Below, one piece after another: positions 58,686 through 64,000 of a stretch of DNA of 64,000 nt. Position 1 is the first letter of the stretch. Every line of letters begins with the position of its first letter. The notes beneath the pieces are model-generated. The model did not search any database. It saw only the letters and a list, made by a program, of their open reading frames with translations, and was not told the origin of the DNA. The position numbers and the translations under genes are program-made. Location: NCBI RefSeq assembly GCF_014654895.1, contig NZ_BNBE01000002.1, positions 930,001-994,000 on the forward strand, given 5' to 3'. The stretch is from Streptomyces filamentosus. GTDB taxonomy: Bacteria; Actinomycetota; Actinomycetes; Streptomycetales; Streptomycetaceae.

Positions 58686-59299
58686 GGCCGGGACGCGGGC
58701 CGGGTCGACGCCTCCAGGAGCGCGGGCAGGAACTGCCGCTCCAGGTCGCCCGGCGGCAGCGCCTCCGGCTCCACGTAGCTCTGCGCGAGGCCGCCCTCGC
58801 GCAGGGCGATGAGGAGCCGGGCGAACCGGTCGGCGTCCACGGTCAGTTCGCGGCCCGCCCGGCGCAGGACGAGGGTGAGGCCGCGGGCGATCTCGGCCCG
58901 CAGCCGCTCGTCGTGCCGGGCCAGCACCCAGGCCGCCTGCGGGTCCCGGATGGCGTGCAGGGTGAACTCGGTGGTGACCAGGTACCAGTCGCGCTCGTCC
59001 GGTTCGATGGCGGCGGCCAGTTCCGCGAGCCGGGTGAGGGTGTACTCCTCGGCGGTCAGCGCGTCGATCGAGGCGGCGAGCCGGCTCACCGTCCGCTCGC
59101 TGTGCTCGTCGAAGAGGGCGAGGAAGAGCTCTTCCTTGCTGGCGAAGTTCGAGTAGTACGCGCCCCGGGTGTAGCCGGCGCGCTCGCAGACCTGCTCGAT
59201 GGTGGCGGCGTGGAAGCCGTGCTCGGCGAAGGTCTCCAGGGCGGCCCTCAGGAGCGCCGCCCGGGTGCGCGGCCGCCGTCTCGTGACGCCTTTCGGCAC
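58649..59299 (-). CDS. TetR-family transcriptional regulator
   Basis: A 216-residue TetR protein. GTG 59299 has GGGAGG eight bases upstream. Helix-turn-helix: LLRAALETFAEHGFHAATIE with QVCERAGYTRGAYYSNFASK, the canonical YYxxF-K signature. The ligand domain follows with LFLALFDEHSERTV. It ends convergently into the class II aldolase gene and is divergent from the FHA-ABC gene with a 127-base gap, so either may be its target. Confidence 0.93.
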   Translation of the reverse strand: MPKGVTRRRPRTRAALLRAALETFAEHGFHAATIEQVCERAGYTRGAYYSNFASKEELFLALFDEHSERTVSRLAASIDALTAEEYTLTRLAELAAAIEPDERDWYLVTTEFTLHAIRDPQAAWVLARHDERLRAEIARGLTLVLRRAGRELTVDADRFARLLIALREGGLAQSYVEPEALPPGDLERQFLPALLEASTRPASRPQSKRSGSDAVI

Positions 59300-59414
59300 G
59301 TCCGCGTCCTCCCATCGTCCCGGCGCCGCTCCCCGCGGCGCCCGGCGCCCACCCTACCGGCGCGCGGCGACCGCCCGCCGGGTCCTGCGCCGGGCGGCCC
59401 GGGGCCCCTGCGGA

Positions 59415-59420
59415 TAGGAT
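59415..59420 (+). promoter_or_regulatory. -10 box giving a leaderless FHA-ABC transcript
   Basis: TAGGAT ends six bases before ATG 59427, and there is no Shine-Dalgarno, so transcription probably starts at or very near the ATG. No good -35 is seen in the GC-rich sequence upstream. Confidence 0.5.
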
Positions 59421-59426
59421 TCACGC

Positions 59427-62108
59427 ATGGGAGAGCGGCCGGTCGCGCCCGCCGCACCCGGCCTGGTCCTGCTCGTCGACGGGGTCACGACGCGCATGGA
59501 CCCGGGCCGTGTCTACCACGTCGGGCGTGACCCCACCAGCGACATCGTGCTCGCCGACGCCCGGGCGTCCTGGCACCACGCGGTGCTCCGCGCCGCCGGC
59601 GGCCGGTGGACCCTCGCCGACGAGGACAGCACCAACGGCACCTACGCGGACGGCGTGCGGGTCCGGCTCCCCCGGGTCGTCGGCCCGGGCACGGTCGTCC
59701 GCTTCGGCCACCCCGAGGACGGCCCCCGCGCGGTCCTCACCGCGCCCCCGGAGACGGCCCCGCGAGGGGCGGCGCCGAGGGATGCGGCACCCGGGGAGGC
59801 CGTACCGGGGGACGCTGTGCCCGGGGAAGCGGTCCCGGAAGAGGCCGCGCCGGAGGGCACGGGCCCGCCGGAGGCCGGGCCCCCGTGGGAAGCGGCCCCG
59901 CCGGAGGCGCCTCCGCCCGAGGCCGCGCCTCCGCCGCCCCCGTCTCCCCCCGAGGCCGCCGCGGCCGCACCGGATCCGCCGCCCCCACCGGGCTCCTCCA
60001 CGGCGCCCCCGCCCGCGGAGCCCGTACCCGGGGAAGACGCCCGGGGCGGGGCGGCCGGGGACGGGCCCCGGCTCGCGGGGGTGTCGCGGCCGGGGGCGAC
60101 CGGGACCTTCCGGCGGCCCACGGCGATCCGGCCACTGCCCGAGCACACCGTGCGGATCGGACGGGCGCCGGACAACGACGTCGTCGTCGCCGACCTGGTG
60201 GTCTCGCGCCACCACGCGGAGCTGATCGCCCGGCCGGACGGGACGTACTGGATCCACGACCTCGGCAGCCACAACGGCACCTTCCTCAACGGCGGTCTCG
60301 TGGTCGAACCCGTCCGGGTCACGGCGGACGACATCGTCGGCATCGGCCGCAGCGCGTTCTGCCTGGCCGGCGGGCAGCTCGTCGAGTTCACCGACACCGG
60401 CGAGGTCTCCCTCGACGTGCAGGAACTCGCCGTCACCGTCGACCACGGCCGCAAGACCCTCCTCGACGGGGTGTCGTTCCCGGTCGGCGAGAAGACGCTG
60501 CTCGCCGTCGTCGGCCCGTCCGGGGCCGGCAAGTCCACCCTGCTCGGGGCGCTCACCGGACAGCGGCCCGCCGACCGGGGCACGGTCCTCTACGACGGCC
60601 GCGACCTGTACCGGGACTACGCCGAACTGCGCCAGCGCATCGGACTCGTCCCGCAGGACGACATCCTGCACCTCCAGCTGACCGTCCGCCGCGCCCTCGC
60701 GTACGCCGCCGAACTGCGCTTCCCCGGCGACACCGCGCCCGCCGAGCGCCACGCGCGCGTGGCGGAGGTGATCGGCGAACTGGGCCTCGCGGAACGGGCC
60801 GACCAGCCGATCCACAGCCTCTCCGGCGGGCAGCGCAAACGGGTCAGCGTCGCCCTGGAACTGCTGACGAAACCCTCCCTGCTCTTCCTCGACGAGCCGA
60901 CCTCCGGCCTCGACCCGGGCATGGACCGCTCGGTGATGCACATGCTGCGCGGGCTCGCGGACGACGGCCGCACGGTCGTCGTGGTCACCCACAGCGTGCT
61001 CAGCCTGGACGTCTGCGACCGGCTCCTCGTGCTCGCCCCGGGCGGCCGGGTCGCCTACTACGGGCCGCCCGAAGACGCCCTGGGCTTCTTCGGCTACGCG
61101 CAGTGGCCCGAGGCGTTCGAAGCCTTCGAGACCGACCGGGACCGGGACTGGGCGGGACGGTACCGGCAATCCCGCTTCCACCGGCGGTACATCGAGGACG
61201 CCACGGTCCGGCCCTACGCGCCGCAGGCCGGGGCGACCGGAGCGTCCGGGGCGTCCGGGGTCCCCGCCGCGCCTCCCCCGCCGCCTCCGAAGGCGCAGAG
61301 CTGGGGCGGGCAGCTGCGGACCCTGGTCCGGCGGTACGCCGCCGCGCTCTCCGCCGACCGCACCTTCCTGGCCATCATGGTCGCCCTGCCGTTCGTGATG
61401 GGCGCGATGGCCCGGGCCCTCTCCGAGGGCGAGCTCAACCCCGAGTCCACCCTGAACGTGTTCCTGATCCTCTGCGTCGGCGGCGTCCTCACCGGCGCCG
61501 CGAACGCGGTCCGCGAACTGGTGAAGGAACGCTCGATCTACCGCCGCGAGAGAGCCGTCGGCCTCTCCCGCTCCGCCTACCTCGCCTCCAAGGTCGTCGT
61601 CCTCGGCACGGTGACCGTCGTGCAGGCGGTGGTGCTGACGCTCGTCGCCCTGATCGGCGTGCCGCTGAACGCGCCCGGCGGCAAGGGCGTGCTGATGCCC
61701 CCGCTGGTCGAGATCACCCTCGCCGTCGCCCTGCTCGCCTTCACCGCGATGATGCTCGGCCTGCTGGTGTCGGCACTGGTCCGCAAGGAGGAGGTGACGA
61801 TGCCGCTGCTGGTCCTCCTCGCGATCGTCCAGGTGGTGTTCTGCGGCGCGCTGCTGGACGTGCGCGGCACCCCCGTCCTGGAACAGCTGGCCTGGCTGGT
61901 GCCCTCGCGGTGGGCGTTCGCCGCGATGGGCGCGACGATCGACATCGGGGCGGTGGCACCGGGCGACAAGACCACCGACCCCCTGATGGACCACACGGCG
62001 ACGGCCTGGCTCTTCGACATGGGCATGATGGTCGTGCTCTGCCTGGTGCTCGGGCTGGCCGTGTCCCGGCTGCTGCGCCGCCACGAACCCGTCGTCATGC
62101 GTCGCTGA
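59427..62108 (+). CDS. FHA-domain ABC transporter (ABCG-type half transporter)
   Basis: An 893-residue fusion. FHA domain 1 (~20-95, VYHVGRDPTSDIVLADARAS, STNGTYADG) and FHA domain 2 (~238-305, VRIGRAPDNDVVVADLVVSR, SHNGTFLNG) flank a Pro/Ala/Glu-rich linker of ~140 residues. The ABC domain follows (~335-560): Walker A GPSGAGKSTLLGAL, signature SGGQRKRVSVALEL and Walker B LLFLDEPTSGLD. The last ~250 residues are an ABC2-type membrane domain with six segments. FHA domains bind phosphothreonine, and a Ser/Thr kinase is the third gene of the same operon, so kinase-controlled export is likely. The exported molecule is unknown. The ATG 59427 appears leaderless. Confidence 0.93.
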   Translation: MGERPVAPAAPGLVLLVDGVTTRMDPGRVYHVGRDPTSDIVLADARASWHHAVLRAAGGRWTLADEDSTNGTYADGVRVRLPRVVGPGTVVRFGHPEDGPRAVLTAPPETAPRGAAPRDAAPGEAVPGDAVPGEAVPEEAAPEGTGPPEAGPPWEAAPPEAPPPEAAPPPPPSPPEAAAAAPDPPPPPGSSTAPPPAEPVPGEDARGGAAGDGPRLAGVSRPGATGTFRRPTAIRPLPEHTVRIGRAPDNDVVVADLVVSRHHAELIARPDGTYWIHDLGSHNGTFLNGGLVVEPVRVTADDIVGIGRSAFCLAGGQLVEFTDTGEVSLDVQELAVTVDHGRKTLLDGVSFPVGEKTLLAVVGPSGAGKSTLLGALTGQRPADRGTVLYDGRDLYRDYAELRQRIGLVPQDDILHLQLTVRRALAYAAELRFPGDTAPAERHARVAEVIGELGLAERADQPIHSLSGGQRKRVSVALELLTKPSLLFLDEPTSGLDPGMDRSVMHMLRGLADDGRTVVVVTHSVLSLDVCDRLLVLAPGGRVAYYGPPEDALGFFGYAQWPEAFEAFETDRDRDWAGRYRQSRFHRRYIEDATVRPYAPQAGATGASGASGVPAAPPPPPPKAQSWGGQLRTLVRRYAAALSADRTFLAIMVALPFVMGAMARALSEGELNPESTLNVFLILCVGGVLTGAANAVRELVKERSIYRRERAVGLSRSAYLASKVVVLGTVTVVQAVVLTLVALIGVPLNAPGGKGVLMPPLVEITLAVALLAFTAMMLGLLVSALVRKEEVTMPLLVLLAIVQVVFCGALLDVRGTPVLEQLAWLVPSRWAFAAMGATIDIGAVAPGDKTTDPLMDHTATAWLFDMGMMVVLCLVLGLAVSRLLRRHEPVVMRR

Positions 62109-62130
62109 CCCGCGATCAGGAGGTGGGGCC

Positions 62131-63069
62131 GTGAGCGTCCCCGACCCCGTGTCGGATTTTGGATCCAGCAGGCGGGATTTTGGATCCAACATCCCGGACG
62201 ATGGATTCCGGATCCAAGATGCTGGATCCAATATCCCAGGTAACGGATCCAATATCCCGAGTAATGGATCCGATATTCCGGAGGGTGGATTCGATATCTC
62301 GGCTCATGGATCCGATTTCCGCCCCACGCATGTGGTGCCGCGCGGCGGCCTGCCCTCCTGGGAGGCCCCCGACCCGGGATTCCCGACGGCCCCGCTGGAC
62401 GCCTTCCTGCCGGTGCGGCTGACGGAGCGGGCCGGTGACTGGGGGCGGGTGCTGTGCTCGAACGGCTGGTCCGCGTGGGTGGACGCGCGGCTGCTCGTGA
62501 CGGTCCCGGAGGATCCGCCGGCGGCGGGGTCGGGGCTCGCGCGGACGGCCGACCCACGGCCGCTCATCGCGCGCGCGGAGGACGCCCTGGGCCGCTACCG
62601 GCGGGCCGTGGAGGAGCTGGCGGCGGGCCGGGCGGACGGGGAGACCTTCCGGCGGCGCACCCGGGGGCTGCGGGTCGGGATGGTCGTCGACGGGGAGTCC
62701 GTGTGGCTGTACGACGCGGAGCACGAACGCTGGGCGTACTGCGACGGCCTCGGCCTGGCGACGTACGCGGCCTCCTCGAAGCCCTCCCGCGCGACCGCCC
62801 CGCCCCGGCCCCCCGGCCCCGCCGCCGGGCCCGAGCCGGCTGCGGAGCCCGACCCCGAGGCCGAGCCGGCTCCCGGACCCGAGGCCGGGACCGGGACCGA
62901 GCCCGCTCCGGGGGTGCGGCCGGTGCCGACGGCTCCCGGGGCTCCGGTGGCGTACGAGCCGACGCAGGTGGTGCCGCGGGTCGGTCCGGGGGCGGCTGAC
63001 GCCGGGCCGCCACCGCCGCCGACGCGGGTCGTGGAGCGGCCGCCCGGGGCGGCGGAGGGCGGGGAGTGA
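62131..63069 (+). CDS. protein of unknown function with an array-encoded N-terminal repeat
   Basis: A 312-residue protein starting at GTG 62131 with AGGAGG seven bases upstream. Residues 1-8 are an ordinary start, residues 9-64 are encoded by heptamer array A3 and consist of eight seven-residue units such as GSNIPGN, GSNIPSN and GSDIPEG, and residue 65 resumes with PTHVVPRGGLPSWEAPDP. Then come a small SH3-like or beta domain (DWGRVLCSNGWSAWVDARLL) and a helical segment (EDALGRYRRAVEELAAGRAD) followed by RTRGLRVGMVVDGESVWLYD. The last ~115 residues are a Pro/Ala/Glu-rich tail. It lies between the FHA-ABC gene and the kinase gene, and its stop overlaps the kinase start by one base. Function unknown; the operon suggests a link between kinase and exporter. 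Confidence 0.85.
   Translation: MSVPDPVSDFGSSRRDFGSNIPDDGFRIQDAGSNIPGNGSNIPSNGSDIPEGGFDISAHGSDFRPTHVVPRGGLPSWEAPDPGFPTAPLDAFLPVRLTERAGDWGRVLCSNGWSAWVDARLLVTVPEDPPAAGSGLARTADPRPLIARAEDALGRYRRAVEELAAGRADGETFRRRTRGLRVGMVVDGESVWLYDAEHERWAYCDGLGLATYAASSKPSRATAPPRPPGPAAGPEPAAEPDPEAEPAPGPEAGTGTEPAPGVRPVPTAPGAPVAYEPTQVVPRVGPGAADAGPPPPPTRVVERPPGAAEGGE
62155..62322 (+). repeat. degenerate heptanucleotide array A3 (24 units, within a coding region)
   Basis: Twenty-four 7-base units in perfect phase: GATTTTG, GATCCAG, CAGGCGG, GATTTTG, GATCCAA, CATCCCG, and so on to GATCCGA, TTTCCGC. A 21-base higher order is evident (GATCCAA, TATCCCG, AGTAATG). 24 x 7 = 168 bases = 56 codons, so the reading frame of the host gene is kept. 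The unit and strand match arrays A1 and A2. Confidence 0.95.
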
Positions 63070-64000
63070 TGGCGGGGCGGGACGGGGCGCGGGACACGGG
63101 GCTTCCGGCGGGGCGGCCGTCGGGGCTCGTGGGGAAGGAGATCGCCGGGTACCGGGTGGAGGCGGAGATCGGGCGCGGCGGGATGGCCGTCGTCTACCGG
63201 GCGCGGGACCTGCGGCTGGACCGGACGGTGGCGCTGAAGCTGCTGGCGCCGGAGCTGGCCCGCAACGACACCTTCCGGAAGCGGTTCGCGCACGAGTCCC
63301 GGGTGGCGGCGTCGATCGACCACCCGCACATCGTGCCGGTCTTCGAGGCGGGCGAGACGGAGGGCGTCCTGTACATCGCGATGCGGTACGTGGCGGGGCA
63401 GGACCTGGTGGCGCTGCTGGCCCGGGAGGGGCCGCTGCCGCCCCCGACGGCGGTGCGGATCGCGGCGCAGGTGGCGTCGGCGCTGGACGCGGCGCACGCG
63501 CACGACCTGGTGCACCGGGACGTGAAGCCGGGGAACGTCCTGGTGGCGGAGGGCACCGACCGGGACCATCCGGAGCACGTGTACCTCACGGACTTCGGGT
63601 TGACGAAGAAGTCGCTGTCGCTGACGGGGTTCACCACGGTGGGCGAGTTCGTGGGCACGCTGGACTACGTGGCGCCGGAGCAGATCTCGGGGAAGCCGGT
63701 GGACGGGCGCTGCGACGTGTACGGGCTGGCGTGCGTGGTCTTCGAGACGCTGGCCGGGGTGCCGCCGTTCCGCCGCGAGACGGACTGGGCGGTGCTGTGG
63801 GCGCAGCAGTACGACCCGCCGCCCCCGCTGGCCGAGCACCGGCCGGGGCTGCCGGAGGCGGTGGACGCGGTGTTCGCGCGGGCGCTGGCGAAGACGCCGG
63901 AGGAGCGGTACGGGACGTGCCTGGAGTTCGTCGCGGAGCTGCGGGCGGCCCTGGCCCGGGCCCCGGGCGGCCCCGCGCCGGCGACCGGACCGGGGCACCG
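63069..64000 (+). CDS. Ser/Thr protein kinase, PknB-like (runs off the window)
   Basis: At least 310 codons are seen and the frame is open to the end of the window. The start ATG 63069 overlaps the previous stop as TGATG, so translation is coupled. Kinase motifs: IGRGGMAVVYRA (glycine loop), ALKLLAPELA with the catalytic Lys, LVHRDVKPGNVLV, YLTDFGLTKK, a phosphorylatable activation loop TGFTTVGEFVGT and DYVAPEQISG. Its position after the FHA-ABC exporter gene suggests that it phosphorylates partners of those FHA domains. The C-terminal part, including any membrane segment or sensor, is outside. Confidence 0.92.
   Translation, partial: MAGRDGARDTGLPAGRPSGLVGKEIAGYRVEAEIGRGGMAVVYRARDLRLDRTVALKLLAPELARNDTFRKRFAHESRVAASIDHPHIVPVFEAGETEGVLYIAMRYVAGQDLVALLAREGPLPPPTAVRIAAQVASALDAAHAHDLVHRDVKPGNVLVAEGTDRDHPEHVYLTDFGLTKKSLSLTGFTTVGEFVGTLDYVAPEQISGKPVDGRCDVYGLACVVFETLAGVPPFRRETDWAVLWAQQYDPPPPLAEHRPGLPEAVDAVFARALAKTPEERYGTCLEFVAELRAALARAPGGPAPATGPGH

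Overview
The window is high-G+C actinobacterial DNA, most likely from a Streptomyces chromosome. Codon third positions are almost all G or C, GTG and TTG starts are common, and the gene families present (SpoIIE-type PP2C phosphatase, FHA-ABC exporter, Streptomyces-type N-acyl homoserine lactone acylase, HxlR/MarR/TetR/LysR regulators, Ser/Thr kinases) are typical of that genus. About 52 genes or gene remnants are supported, mostly metabolic and regulatory. There is no rRNA, tRNA, CRISPR array, phage or insertion sequence that I can see.

Layout. 1-7 kb: end of a GNAT-like gene, a cupin/P450 pair whose P450 has a non-canonical I-helix, phenylacetate-CoA ligase behind a PaaR-type operator, an HxlR/imine-reductase-like divergent pair and an acyl-CoA ligase. 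7-14 kb: secreted AHL/penicillin-type acylase, MarR-controlled Ca2+/H+ antiporter, FAD-Rieske oxidoreductase, topoisomerase IB, hemerythrin. 14-21 kb: nitronate monooxygenase coupled to an acyl-CoA ligase, a serine hydrolase, a carbinolamine-dehydratase/VOC protein and a LysR regulator. 21-24 kb: threonine degradation (tdh, kbl) and a phosphopantetheinyl transferase. 24-32 kb: TPR Ser/Thr kinase, DUF2236 oxygenase, and a three-gene MoxR ATPase / DUF2201 metallopeptidase-VWA module. 32-42 kb: Gre-like factor, membrane protein, LysR/SnoaL pair, an overlapping encapsulin operon (DyP peroxidase, shell, DUF1345 membrane protein, FAD oxidoreductase), and an FdhF/YdeP molybdoenzyme. 42-54 kb: Clp-type AAA+ protein, YciI and PpnP proteins, a decayed nitrate reductase beside a molybdate regulator and modA/modBC, a steroid/acyl-CoA dehydrogenase behind a KstR-type operator, and a PAS-GAF-PP2C-ATPase phosphatase. 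54-64 kb: succinate-semialdehyde dehydrogenase, ThuA protein, S51 peptidase-like protein, class II aldolase/TetR, and an FHA-ABC exporter - unknown protein - Ser/Thr kinase operon that runs off the window.

The most striking feature is not a gene. Three long arrays of a degenerate 7-base unit (consensus near GATCCNG), all on the same strand and of lower G+C than the flanks, lie at 21069-21250, 27595-27803 and 62155-62322. The first two fill short intergenic gaps and run into the stop codon of the upstream gene. The third lies inside a gene, has exactly 24 units (168 bases, 56 codons), and is translated into a seven-residue repeat without breaking the frame. I know of no named actinobacterial repeat family with this structure; the closest analogy is the heptanucleotide STRR repeats of filamentous cyanobacteria.

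Several operators can be read directly: a perfect 19-base MarR palindrome, a PaaR-type ACCG-N6-CGGT site, a KstR-type site (TNNAACNNGTTNNA), a TCTGA-N7-TCAGA site and a LacI-type AAGCGCTT site, each placed upstream of a gene whose function fits.
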